Source: Methylococcus sp. EFPC2
GTDB taxonomy: Bacteria; Pseudomonadota; Gammaproteobacteria; Methylococcales; Methylococcaceae
Direction: 5' to 3'
DNA length: 64,000 nt
Assembly: GCF_016925495.1 (NCBI RefSeq)
Contig: NZ_CP070491.1
Span: forward strand, 930,001 to 994,000
The notes beneath the pieces were generated by a model. The model had not been told where the DNA came from and made no database searches. It worked only from the letters and a program-made list of their open reading frames with translations. Shown here piece after piece: positions 10,516 through 19,310 of the stretch; the first letter of the stretch is position 1; the number at the start of each line of letters is the position of its first letter. The position numbers and the translations under genes are program-made.

Positions 10516-11877
10516 ATGCCGCCGTTTTTACATACCCTGATTTATTTTCTCGCGGCGCTAACGGTGCTCATCGCTATCCACGAATATGGCCACTTCATCG
10601 TGGCCCGGTTCGTCGGCGTCAAGGTGCTGAAATTTTCCATCGGTTTCGGCAGGACACTTTGGCGTTATCAAAAATCTCCGAATGATACCGAATACGTAAT
10701 CGGCATTTTGCCCTTAGGCGGCTACGTGAAAATGGTCGACGAGCGCGAAGGGGCGGTGTCGCCCGACGACCTGCCGCATGCTTTCAATCGACAGCCTCTG
10801 CCCGGCCGCTTCGCCATTGTGGCTGCGGGGCCACTGTTCAATTTCATGTTGGCCATCCTGATTTATTGGACGGTATTCATGTTGGGCGAAACCGGCATTC
10901 GGCCGGTGCTGGGGCCGGTCGAAACATCTACGCTGGCCGAACAGGCAGGGTTCCGCGAGGGTGATGAAATACTCGCGGTCGATGGTGAAGAGACCCCTAC
11001 GTGGAATCTCGCAATCGGCGAATTGATAGCCGGGCTGATAGACCGGGACCGCGTGTCGGTCGACGTGCGCACGGCCGAGGGAGAGAAACTCGTTCGGGTT
11101 CTGACGGTACCGAGCGATCTCAGCGATCAACCCGACCATCTGCATGAGCGGCTCGGTCTACAACCCTGGCAACCGGCGCTCTTGCCGGTGATCGATAAAC
11201 TGCTGCCGGGAAGTGCGGCGGAACAGGCGGGGTTAGCACCCGGCGATCTGTTGGCGAGCGTCGATGGGACTCGCATCGGTGATTGGCGGCAATGGGTGCA
11301 GTTCGTGCGCGAACGGCCAAGCCAGGAACTGCATCTGACGGTTGAGCGTGAAGGTCAGTTGGTCAATTTGGTCATAACCCCCCTTGCCGTTGACGGTGCG
11401 GCGGGAAAAGTCGGACAAATCGGCGCCTCGGTGCGCGTACCTGAGGATTATCTCAAGGATATGCAGGTCGATTACCGGTTGAGTATCGTTCCCGCATTGA
11501 TCGCGGCTGTCGAGAAGACTAGCGGCGACTCCCTCATGACCTTAAAAATGGTCGGGCGAATGTTGATCGGTCGTGCGTCAGTGCAAAACCTGAGTGGTCC
11601 CATCAGCATCGCGCAGATCGTGGGACAAGCCGCCGAACATGGATTCACCTATTTTCTCCGAGTGCTCGCCATTGTCAGCGTCAGTCTGGCGGTGTTGAAC
11701 TTGTTGCCGATCCCGGTACTGGACGGCGGCCATTTGGCTTTTTATACGATCGAAGCCATTAAAGGCAGCCCCGTGTCTGAGCGCATACAGGCGGCCTGCC
11801 AGCAGGTTGGAATTTTTATTTTGCTCACCTTGATGGTATTAGCCTTTTATCTCGATATCGGGCGGTTGATCGGTTGA
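10516..11877 (+). CDS. rseP: RIP metalloprotease RseP
   Basis: RseP is the site-2 intramembrane protease that cuts anti-sigma factors such as RseA after DegS and also clears signal peptides. HEYGH at residues 22-26 is the zinc motif and NLLPIPVLDGGHL near residue 390 supplies the third ligand. Two PDZ regions lie between (around residues 130 and 225). Four hydrophobic helices are visible. The 453-residue length matches the family. It starts 13 bases after dxr. In many gammaproteobacteria bamA follows; here dsbC does. Confidence 0.95.
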   Translation: MPPFLHTLIYFLAALTVLIAIHEYGHFIVARFVGVKVLKFSIGFGRTLWRYQKSPNDTEYVIGILPLGGYVKMVDEREGAVSPDDLPHAFNRQPLPGRFAIVAAGPLFNFMLAILIYWTVFMLGETGIRPVLGPVETSTLAEQAGFREGDEILAVDGEETPTWNLAIGELIAGLIDRDRVSVDVRTAEGEKLVRVLTVPSDLSDQPDHLHERLGLQPWQPALLPVIDKLLPGSAAEQAGLAPGDLLASVDGTRIGDWRQWVQFVRERPSQELHLTVEREGQLVNLVITPLAVDGAAGKVGQIGASVRVPEDYLKDMQVDYRLSIVPALIAAVEKTSGDSLMTLKMVGRMLIGRASVQNLSGPISIAQIVGQAAEHGFTYFLRVLAIVSVSLAVLNLLPIPVLDGGHLAFYTIEAIKGSPVSERIQAACQQVGIFILLTLMVLAFYLDIGRLIG

Positions 11878-11927
11878 GGCGCGCGTTCAGCCTTATTCTT
11901 TCTTTTAAACATATAGGGACCCACCAA

Positions 11928-12671
11928 ATGAATAGGCAAGTTGTTCGCTTGGCGCTATGTGCCATCCTGATGTCAAACATTGCGCCTGCACTCGCCGATG
12001 CGACAGGAGCTTCGACTCAGGTCATCGAGGGCGCGTTGAAAAAGGCGCTGCCCGAATTGAAGCCGGATACGATAGTGCCTGCACCGCTAAAAGGGCTTTA
12101 CGAGGTGACTGTGGGCCCCAAGGTTTTTTATGTGTCGGAGGATGGTCGATACATCGTTCAGGGCTCGCTTATCGATTTGGAAACCCGATCGGACCTGACT
12201 GAACAGCGCCTAGGAGCGGCGCGCGTGAATGCGCTCAACAAGGTTGGCTTGGATAACATGATCGTCTTCAAGCCCAAGACCTCCAAACATGTCGTTTACG
12301 TGTTTACCGATATCGACTGCGGCTATTGCCGCAAGCTACATTCCGAAATGGCTCAATATCAGGCTGAGGGTATCGAAATACGCTATTTGTTTTTCCCGCG
12401 TTCTGGAAAAAATACCGACTCTTGGACCAAGGCAGTCTCCGTTTGGTGTGCGAAGGATCGTAATGTCGCGCTGACTAAGGCAAAAAAAGGCGAGGCCGTG
12501 GAGAGCAAACAATGCGAAAATCCGGTCGAGCAGCATATGAATTTGGGTCTGGCCATGGGCGCAAACGGCACGCCCATGATGGTCACCGGCAAAGGCGAAG
12601 TGATACCTGGCTACATCGGAGCGGCTCAATTGGCGAAACTGCTGGACAAGGAAGACCACGCCAGCAATTGA
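11928..12671 (+). CDS. dsbC: DsbC-like periplasmic disulfide isomerase
   Basis: A 23-residue signal peptide ending ALA precedes a DsbC N-terminal dimerization domain (KKALPELKPDTI, then YVSEDGRYIVQGSLIDLETR). A thioredoxin domain follows with the active site CGYC at residues 131-134 and the cis-Pro loop NGTPMMV near residue 213. Such proteins reshuffle wrong disulfide bonds in the periplasm. CGYC is the usual DsbC/DsbG dipeptide. The ATG at 11928 is chosen because it gives a clean signal peptide and has AGGGAC upstream; an in-frame start at 11874 would overlap rseP. Confidence 0.9.
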   Translation: MNRQVVRLALCAILMSNIAPALADATGASTQVIEGALKKALPELKPDTIVPAPLKGLYEVTVGPKVFYVSEDGRYIVQGSLIDLETRSDLTEQRLGAARVNALNKVGLDNMIVFKPKTSKHVVYVFTDIDCGYCRKLHSEMAQYQAEGIEIRYLFFPRSGKNTDSWTKAVSVWCAKDRNVALTKAKKGEAVESKQCENPVEQHMNLGLAMGANGTPMMVTGKGEVIPGYIGAAQLAKLLDKEDHASN

Positions 12672-13331
12672 AGCGGGCGAGCCGAAATTAAGTGGCGTGA
12701 TCATGGCCGTCCTCGTGTCATCGACTGAGCCTGAGCCCTTCTCAACCGCGATGCATCAAGTAGTTTGCATGTCAGGAGACGGCCGAATGGAAAGGCCTGC
12801 AAGCTCTTTGCGCGCAGCATTTGAGTAACTAAGGAAGGTGAACATACGGGAGGCGGATGGATTGAATGCTCCTCCTCGTCCCTAGGAAGGTGAAGGGGGA
12901 CTCAAGAGCAGGTCCGCTCTACGACTGAGTCGGTTTCCCAGCAGAAACGGCATTTGGCCCGCTCACTTGTCTGGGATTCCGCTATTTCGCGCTATAGGAA
13001 CTATTCGACAAAGGAGGTTCTGTTGAGTGGCCGGGGAAAGCTTCCGAAACCAATCTCCTCTCCTGCGCGATCTCGGCGTCCTCATTAATCTGGGATTGAC
13101 AGGGCTGCCTTCCCTCAAGGTTGGCAACTGTTATGTCCGACCAAACGCCTCTATCGGTCAAGAGTCTATCATCGAGCATCTTATGCTAGACTTGGCCAAG
13201 CGAAAGCCTCAAAGGCTGGGCGCGGTTCCTTGCACATAGTGACAATACCAAGCTTTTCATCGAGTCCTGTTAACTCGTCAAGACGTTTTTCAACTTCTTA
13301 TACCCCCGCCAATCGTGAATGGAGCAATAAA
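12672..13331 (+). other. Long spacer before the exopolysaccharide locus, no gene seen
   Basis: This 660-base stretch separates dsbC from the XrtA locus. It has only short open frames (65-70 codons on either strand, 12982-13239), which have no recognisable family and no good start site. It is lower in coding signal than its flanks and probably holds the promoter and leader of the exopolysaccharide operon. A TTGACA hexamer is present near 13097, but no convincing -10 follows at 16-18 bases. Confidence 0.4.
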
Positions 13332-13940
13332 GTGAAGCGTGAGTATCACTTAAATATTATTGTGTTGGCTTTCGCCTTTGTTATATCGGGGTGTTCGTTT
13401 GCACCATTGGCTCCTAATGTAGAGCCGCTATCAGACTATACCTACGTCATAGGCCCGGGAGACAACATCGAAATGTTTGTTTGGGGCAACCCTGAGATCT
13501 CGCGCTCGGTTCCGGTGCGGCCTGATGGAAAAATATCAGCACCTCTGATCGAGGAGTTACCCGCTACGGGAAAGACCCCTTATCAGTTGGCGCGTGAACT
13601 TGAAAAAGCGCTATCTAAATATATTCGAAACCCTTTGGTCACGGTCATCGTGGGTGGATTTAATGGGCCTTATAGCGAACAGATCAGGGTGCTCGGGCAG
13701 GCGGCAAAGCCTCAAGCGATACCCTATAAGGAAAACATGTCGCTGCTCGACTTGATGATACAGGTGGGGGGGGTAACCCAGTTCGCAGCCGGAAATCGTG
13801 CGGTAATAATACGGCGGATAAATGGGGTCCAACAGGAGTTCAGGTTGCGAATTGATGATTTGCTGGAAGATGGCGATATTAGTGCAAATGTAAACGTGTT
13901 GCCTGGTGATATTCTGATTGTTCCTGAAGCCTATTTTTAA
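13332..13940 (+). CDS. XrtA-system polysaccharide export lipoprotein (Wza/SLBB type)
   Basis: The protein resembles the polysaccharide export (BexD/Wza) family member found in exosortase A loci. The GTG start at 13332 has GGAG seven bases upstream and gives a lipoprotein signal with a VISGC lipobox (Cys21). The Poly_export domain starts at YVIGPGDNIEMFVWGNPEISRS, and an SLBB-like domain follows (IRVLGQAAKPQAIPY). At 202 residues it is short, lacking the second SLBB repeat and the C-terminal helix of Wza. It should form or dock to the outer-membrane export channel. It is the first gene of the locus, 16 bases before the chain-length gene. Confidence 0.88.
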   Translation: MKREYHLNIIVLAFAFVISGCSFAPLAPNVEPLSDYTYVIGPGDNIEMFVWGNPEISRSVPVRPDGKISAPLIEELPATGKTPYQLARELEKALSKYIRNPLVTVIVGGFNGPYSEQIRVLGQAAKPQAIPYKENMSLLDLMIQVGGVTQFAAGNRAVIIRRINGVQQEFRLRIDDLLEDGDISANVNVLPGDILIVPEAYF

Positions 13941-13956
13941 GTAAGGTTTTATCCCC

Positions 13957-15537
13957 ATGCATGAACTCGTCACCGAGCTGCTTTCATACGTTCAGAACGC
14001 TACTCGTTATAAATGGCTGGCCTTATTGACCGCCTGGTTAGTGTGCTTGGGGGGCTGGGTTTTCGTTTCGCAAATGCCCGACAAGTTTCGAGCCGAGGCG
14101 CGCGTTCACGTTGATACGCGCTCGGTCTTGAAGCCCTTGTTAAGTGGTTTGGCGATCCAGCCGGACATATCCGGTCAGGTTCGGTTGATGCAGAAATTGA
14201 TGTTCAGTCGCCCCAACTTGGAGAAGGTTGCCCGAATGACGGATCTCGACCTTGGGGCAAAAGACGACAAGGCTATGGAAAAGCTGGTAGCGCGTCTACA
14301 GGCTTCCATGACCATTGGCGGTGGGGAAAACAATTTGTTCACCATAGCCGCAAACGACGCCGATCCCAAGGTGGCGAAAAAACTTGTGCAGTCATTGCTG
14401 ACCATCTTCGTCGAGCAGACTTTGGGTGAGACACGCGAAGATTCTAATGCCGCGCAGAAGTTTCTCGATCAGCAAATTAAAGAGTATGAAGCTCGTCTGC
14501 AGGCAGCCGAGTTGGCGCGTGAAAACTTTAGGCGAGAACATTACGGATTAATGCCAGGACAGGGCGGTGATTTATACACTCAGTTAAATGGGCTTGCGCA
14601 ACAGGTCGAAGAGGCCAAAATGGCCGCTCAGGATGCCGTTAATAGGCGCGATGAGTTGAAGGCTCAATTAGAGAACGAGGATGCAACCTTAACGGATTTC
14701 GGCGGCGGTGAGGCGGGGGGCATTGCCAGCCCACTGGATGCTCGGGTGCAGGCCATGCAAGCCAAATTAGATGATTTGTTGCTGCGATATACCAAAAATC
14801 ACCCGGATGTCATTGCATTAAAGAAAAGTATCTCTGATCTTGAAAAGCAGAAGCGCGAGCAGGAACAGTCCCAACAGGCGTCCGGCGGCGGAGACGATTC
14901 CTTGGGCGCGGGCGCTGCTGGAAAGGGCGAAGCCAACCCCGTTTACCAACAGATGAAGATTGCTTTGAGCGAGGCGGACGCGAACGTCGCTGCTTTAAAT
15001 TCTAGGGTAAAATCCTACGAAGAAAAAATAGAAAAAATGAAACAGCAAATGGACGAGCGTCTCAAAGTGGAAACCCAGCTTCAGAACTTAAATAGGGACT
15101 ACGATACTATCAAAGGCAATTACAACTCATTGCTCGGAAGGCGGGAAACGGCGAGATTATCGGAAAATGTTGAACAAAATACCGATACTGTTAAATTTCG
15201 GATCGTAGATCCTCCGCAGGTTCCCTCCAAGCCTTCTGCGCCCAACCGCATCCTGCTGTCCAGTGCCGTATTGTTGGCCTCTTTGGTTACAGGTGTAGCA
15301 GCAGCAATATTCTTGTCGTTGCTTAGGCCTTGTTTCAATAGTACGCAAAAATTGAGAGATGGAACACAGTTTCCGGTTCTCGGTACCGTGTCCATGAACT
15401 GGATTCCTGAGATTAAGCAGAGGAAGTGGAAAGAATTCTTGATTTACAGCACCTCATTCGGTTTTCTCTTGCTTATGTACCTCGGTATCGTATTGCTGGA
15501 GATAAAGGGTATCAATCTGCACCGGTTTTCGCACTGA
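13957..15537 (+). CDS. XrtA-system polysaccharide chain-length determinant (Wzz type)
   Basis: This inner-membrane co-polymerase sets polymer length and links to the autokinase encoded next. The 526-residue protein has a first membrane helix near residues 20-40, then the Wzz motif FRAEARVHVDTRSVL, and a long periplasmic coiled-coil region between about residues 160 and 420. The PPQVPSKPSAPNR segment precedes the second membrane helix (PxxPxxPxx is the family hallmark), and an extra hydrophobic helix lies near residue 505. No kinase domain is fused; it is the separate downstream gene. Codons here use more A/T at third positions than the region 3 genes. Confidence 0.9.
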   Translation: MHELVTELLSYVQNATRYKWLALLTAWLVCLGGWVFVSQMPDKFRAEARVHVDTRSVLKPLLSGLAIQPDISGQVRLMQKLMFSRPNLEKVARMTDLDLGAKDDKAMEKLVARLQASMTIGGGENNLFTIAANDADPKVAKKLVQSLLTIFVEQTLGETREDSNAAQKFLDQQIKEYEARLQAAELARENFRREHYGLMPGQGGDLYTQLNGLAQQVEEAKMAAQDAVNRRDELKAQLENEDATLTDFGGGEAGGIASPLDARVQAMQAKLDDLLLRYTKNHPDVIALKKSISDLEKQKREQEQSQQASGGGDDSLGAGAAGKGEANPVYQQMKIALSEADANVAALNSRVKSYEEKIEKMKQQMDERLKVETQLQNLNRDYDTIKGNYNSLLGRRETARLSENVEQNTDTVKFRIVDPPQVPSKPSAPNRILLSSAVLLASLVTGVAAAIFLSLLRPCFNSTQKLRDGTQFPVLGTVSMNWIPEIKQRKWKEFLIYSTSFGFLLLMYLGIVLLEIKGINLHRFSH

Positions 15538-15553
15538 GCCGCAGGAACTAGTT

Positions 15554-16495
15554 GTGAGCATAATAGAAAAAGCGCTGGAGAAAATGGGGGGGCGAGCTGT
15601 ACCTCCCGCACCTATAACTAGTGATAATCCCGTAGATGCTTCCCGCCCCAGGTACGATAACACCGCATCTCAGCCCGCCGACCCAAAAACCGGTGATGCT
15701 GTAGCGTCTGTGGTCGCGGCTAAACCGGAAAAGAAAATTTATTCGATAAATTGGAAGGTTTTGCAGAGCAAGGGAATGTTGGTGCCCGAAATGGCACGTA
15801 GCCAGATGGCAGAAGAATATCGTTTGATTAAGCGTCCTTTGTTGATGAACGCTTTTCCGGATGGCTCCAATGGAATTGAGCGCGCCAATCTTATTTTGGT
15901 TACCAGTAGTGTTCCCGGCGAGGGAAAGACATTCACGGCTGTGAACTTGGCATTGAGTATTGCCATGGAGCGTGATAGGACCGTTTTGTTGGTAGATGCC
16001 GATGTCGCCAAGCCATCGATTTCCCGCTTACTCGGAATTCGGGAGCAGGCAGGGTTGATCGACCTGCTAGAACGACCGGATGTGAAGGTCTCCGATGTCC
16101 TGCTGAAAACGGATATACCCAACCTCAGCCTTTTGCCAGCCGGTCGCCTGCATCAACACTCCACTGAATTGTTAGCAAGTCAGGCTATGAAAAAACTGGC
16201 TCGCGAACTTTCTGAGCGCTACCCGGACCGTATCGTTATTTTTGATTCTCCCCCCCTATTGGCTGCGACCCAGGGTTCCGTGCTGGCTAACCTAGTCGGT
16301 CAGGTAGTATTAGTGGTCGAGTCAGACGTAACTCCGCAATACATTGTTAAGGAGTCTGCATCTAAGCTCGAGGCATGTAAAGTGGTTGGCTGTATACTCA
16401 ATAAAACTAAGAAGGGTTTTGGTTTTACTTATTACGGCTACGGCTACGGCTACGGCTACGGATACTATGGCCAGCAAAAGAACGAAGAAGCGTAG
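15554..16495 (+). CDS. XrtA-associated tyrosine autokinase (BY-kinase)
   Basis: A CpsD/CapB-type bacterial tyrosine kinase that works with the chain-length protein. Walker A SSVPGEGKT spans residues 118-126, the BY-kinase Walker A' LLVDAD is at 145-150, and Walker B VIFDSPPLL is near residue 232. The C-terminus is a tyrosine cluster of alternating Tyr-Gly, encoded by a TACGGC DNA repeat; such clusters are the autophosphorylation sites in this family. The start is GTG at 15554 with AGGA upstream. The next gene starts inside its last 29 bases. Confidence 0.91.
   Translation: MSIIEKALEKMGGRAVPPAPITSDNPVDASRPRYDNTASQPADPKTGDAVASVVAAKPEKKIYSINWKVLQSKGMLVPEMARSQMAEEYRLIKRPLLMNAFPDGSNGIERANLILVTSSVPGEGKTFTAVNLALSIAMERDRTVLLVDADVAKPSISRLLGIREQAGLIDLLERPDVKVSDVLLKTDIPNLSLLPAGRLHQHSTELLASQAMKKLARELSERYPDRIVIFDSPPLLAATQGSVLANLVGQVVLVVESDVTPQYIVKESASKLEACKVVGCILNKTKKGFGFTYYGYGYGYGYGYYGQQKNEEA
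16433..16462 (+). repeat. TACGGC hexamer microrepeat in the kinase tail
   Basis: Four perfect TACGGC units (16433-16456) and one TACGGA unit encode the alternating Tyr-Gly tail of the autokinase in frame. Gain or loss of a unit would change tyrosine number without a frameshift. The start codon of the next gene lies four bases after the last unit. Confidence 0.85.
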
Positions 16496-18227
16496 CGTGC
16501 AACTCATCATAGATCGTGATGGAACTTGTCGTTCATCCGGTTTAACGCTGAGTTCTATCCTCGTTGTTTCTCTCATTTCTCATCCTTTGCCCGTGAAAGC
16601 TCGAGATTGGCGGATTACACCGTCGTTTTCGGCTCGTCAGTCGTATTCGGATAACATAGCTCTGGATGCATCCGGTAACCGGAACGATGCCTTTATCACG
16701 CAATTAAATCCGGGATTCCGGCTCAAGCGAGAAGGCAGTCGGTCGACATTCGATCTTAACTATCGTTTACAGACCATCTATTACGAAGGCTATGATCGCG
16801 ATCCTTCGGTTAATAACCAACTGCAGATGACTTCCAAAACGGAATTGGTCGATGACTCGATTTTCGTCGACTCTACGAGCTCGATAGGTCAGACTAATAC
16901 AAGCTCTAACGGGCGTTACAACTATGATAATACTCTGGCTAGCGGCAATACTACCGAGTTTAGGACGTTTCGGCTAAGCCCTTATTGGCGGCCACATTTA
17001 GGTCGGTACGCAGACGGCGAGGTAAGGATTGCTTATGCTACGTTCAGTACTGACCAGGGAGGGGATAGCGGAATTTCCGATTCTAATACTATCCAGGAAT
17101 ATGCCAATTTTAGAAACGGCGATGCGACTCTTCCGTTTGGCTGGCGGGTGAACTTCTCCAACCAGGATCAGTATCGAAGTCAGTCGGCCTCCAGTGTAAA
17201 TGCTAACAGCAATGATGTCAGCTTTCGAAACTATAATGGCGAGCTCAGTTATAGGTTGACAACAGAGTATAGTGTCTTTATCCAAGCTGGGATGTATGAT
17301 AATAATTTTCCGGGGCCGAACTCGACCAGTCGATCTAGAAATGGTAGTTATTACACAGCCGGCGCCGGTTGGACACCCAGTCCAAAATTCAGCCTTTCGG
17401 CTGGCTACGGAAAAAACAATTACTTCGCTTTTCTGCGTTGGACTCCCTCTCAGCGAACCACCCTTAATGTTCAAGTTCGCCAGAGCCGTGTTGGCGGCTC
17501 GCCGTATAGTTCTGGTATTGGCTCGCAGAATTATGGCGGAGGGTTAGGGACAGGATATCTAGGCGGTCCAGGGGGATATAGTTCCCCTTACGGCCAGTTG
17601 GGTGGAGGTAATACCGGAACTACCTGGAACGGAGTGCTCCAGCACCGCATGCGGAACACGACCGTGTCTGGCACTTACAATGTAAGTACAACCACGATAC
17701 AGCAGGTTCTGCAAGATCAACAGGTATTCAGTACGCCTGGCATGAACGGCACGGATACCAATTCGGACCCGGTAGTAAATCTGCGAGACAACAGTTTGTC
17801 GTCCTTGACCGACGACGTAATCACCCGGAAAAGGGCGCAGTTGGCGGTCAGTCATTCGTTTTCAAAGAACACGCTCACTTTGTCGGGGTATCAAGAAAAC
17901 CGTACTTATAGCTCCGGTCTTAACGAGCAAGATGTCTTAGGCTTGACGGCGACTTGGAACTGGCGTTTCACTCAATTGACGAGTTCTACGTTGCAGGGTA
18001 GCTGGCAGCAAACTGACACCGTGACCGAGAGCGCTACAAGCGGCCAACAGAAGAACGAATATTTCAATATAGGCTGGATACTCAATCGTCGAATCACATC
18101 TCATCTCAATGGGGCGTTGGAGCTTCGTCATTTTCAGCAAGATGGCGCGCTAGGCGTCACTAACAATACCAGCTTGGGGAAGTCGACCGAAAATCGGGTT
18201 ACGGCGAGTGTTAATGTAACATTCTAG
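16467..18227 (+). CDS. XrtA-system outer-membrane beta-barrel-like protein
   Basis: This 586-residue protein matches the general features of the PEP-CTERM-system-associated outer-membrane proteins of these loci. An N-terminal hydrophobic stretch (LTLSSILVVSLISHPLPVKA) acts as a signal sequence after a long basic leader. It is followed by many alternating aromatic and polar strands, such as SFSARQSYSDNIALD and LNYRLQTIYYEGYDRD, and a C-terminal strand ending in Phe (VTASVNVTF), as in outer-membrane barrels. A Gly-rich stretch lies near residue 350. The start is inferred: ATG 16467 overlaps the kinase gene by 29 bases. It may be the actual outer-membrane secretion pore or a surface factor. Confidence 0.8.
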   Translation: MASKRTKKRSVQLIIDRDGTCRSSGLTLSSILVVSLISHPLPVKARDWRITPSFSARQSYSDNIALDASGNRNDAFITQLNPGFRLKREGSRSTFDLNYRLQTIYYEGYDRDPSVNNQLQMTSKTELVDDSIFVDSTSSIGQTNTSSNGRYNYDNTLASGNTTEFRTFRLSPYWRPHLGRYADGEVRIAYATFSTDQGGDSGISDSNTIQEYANFRNGDATLPFGWRVNFSNQDQYRSQSASSVNANSNDVSFRNYNGELSYRLTTEYSVFIQAGMYDNNFPGPNSTSRSRNGSYYTAGAGWTPSPKFSLSAGYGKNNYFAFLRWTPSQRTTLNVQVRQSRVGGSPYSSGIGSQNYGGGLGTGYLGGPGGYSSPYGQLGGGNTGTTWNGVLQHRMRNTTVSGTYNVSTTTIQQVLQDQQVFSTPGMNGTDTNSDPVVNLRDNSLSSLTDDVITRKRAQLAVSHSFSKNTLTLSGYQENRTYSSGLNEQDVLGLTATWNWRFTQLTSSTLQGSWQQTDTVTESATSGQQKNEYFNIGWILNRRITSHLNGALELRHFQQDGALGVTNNTSLGKSTENRVTASVNVTF

Positions 18228-18235
18228 GCGGATTG

Positions 18236-19306
18236 ATGTACGATACTTTTTATAATCTCAAGAAGAAACCGTTTCAGCTTAATCCCGATCCGACGTTTTT
18301 TTTTAATAGTGCCGTCCATAAACGGGCGCTAGCCTATCTACGGTATGGTCTGGCTCAGGGGGAAGGTTTTATCGTGGTAACCGGCGCCCCAGGTACCGGG
18401 AAAACCATGCTGGTCAAGGAACTGTTCGAAAATATTCGAGGAGAAGAGGTCGTCGCTGGCCTGATGGTCACTTCCCAAGTAGGGGCTGAGGATACTCTAC
18501 GCATCATCGCCGCAACTTTCGGTCTGTCCTATGACGGCGACGCGAAGGCTGTGCTGCTGAAAAACCTTGAGAATTTTTTCAAGCTTAAGGCGAGGGAGGG
18601 TAAACGGGTATTGCTAGTCGTCGACGAGGCGCAGAACCTGCCTTATCAATCCATGGAAGAGCTTCGAATGTTGCTGAACTTCGAACTCGATGGCCGAGCC
18701 ATCTTCCAGGTTTTCATGCTGGGGCAGGACGAACTGAGGTTGATGCTACAGTCCGACAATATGGAGCAGGTACGGCAGCGGATCACGGCGACCTATCATC
18801 TGCGACCGTTGGATGTCGAGGAAAGTCGAGAGTATATCGAACATCGCCTGCTAACCGCCGGATGGGAAAATGATCCTAAGTTTTTGGACGAGGTTTACGA
18901 GGAAGTGCATCGTTACACCGGTGGCGTTCCACGGCGTATCAATACCGTGTGTGATCGATTATTGTTGTACGGCTTTTTGGAAGAGATTCATGAAATCAAT
19001 CACGATGCGGTCGCGCTGGTTATCCATGAGATAGAGCAGGACTCCGTCAAGCAGCAAAATGCTCCGGAGGTTCGCATCGAACATAGTTCAGGCTATTCCC
19101 ATGTTTCACCACGTGCTGATACGAGCTATGCGCCGCCGATTGAGGGCAGTCTGGAGGATCGCTTGGCCTATCTCGAAAACACGGTGAGCGCGATGCGGCG
19201 CGGTATGCAGAAGGAACGTGCCCTGTTGCGGAAAGCGATCTTGATACAATTGGACCTCGACGAGATTTACGACGATGCGTCGTTTGACGCAAGCCAACAA
19301 TCCTAA
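18236..19306 (+). CDS. XrtA-associated AAA+ ATPase (ExeA-like)
   Basis: A 356-residue ExeA/GspA-type ATPase specific to exosortase A loci. It begins YDTFYNLKKKPFQLNPDP, typical of the ExeA family. It has Walker A GAPGTGKT at residues 50-57, Walker B LLVVDEAQNL near 130, and a sensor region ending GGVPRRINTVCDRLL near 240. The C-terminal 100 residues are variable with a short coiled coil. The role in polymer export or PEP-CTERM sorting is unproven. The TTG codon directly before the ATG could also serve as start. Confidence 0.9.
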   Translation: MYDTFYNLKKKPFQLNPDPTFFFNSAVHKRALAYLRYGLAQGEGFIVVTGAPGTGKTMLVKELFENIRGEEVVAGLMVTSQVGAEDTLRIIAATFGLSYDGDAKAVLLKNLENFFKLKAREGKRVLLVVDEAQNLPYQSMEELRMLLNFELDGRAIFQVFMLGQDELRLMLQSDNMEQVRQRITATYHLRPLDVEESREYIEHRLLTAGWENDPKFLDEVYEEVHRYTGGVPRRINTVCDRLLLYGFLEEIHEINHDAVALVIHEIEQDSVKQQNAPEVRIEHSSGYSHVSPRADTSYAPPIEGSLEDRLAYLENTVSAMRRGMQKERALLRKAILIQLDLDEIYDDASFDASQQS

Positions 19307-19310
19307 GCGC

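Noticed and set aside
13027-13239. 70-codon rightward open frame in the long spacer
   Set aside because: GTG start without a binding site, no family resemblance, and an equally long frame on the opposite strand.
13205-13245. Possible sigma-54 promoter (TGGGCGCGGTTCCTTGCA) before the polysaccharide operon
   Set aside because: The GG-to-GC spacing is 11 or 12 bases rather than the strict 10 needed for sigma-54, and the -24 element lacks the CAC part.
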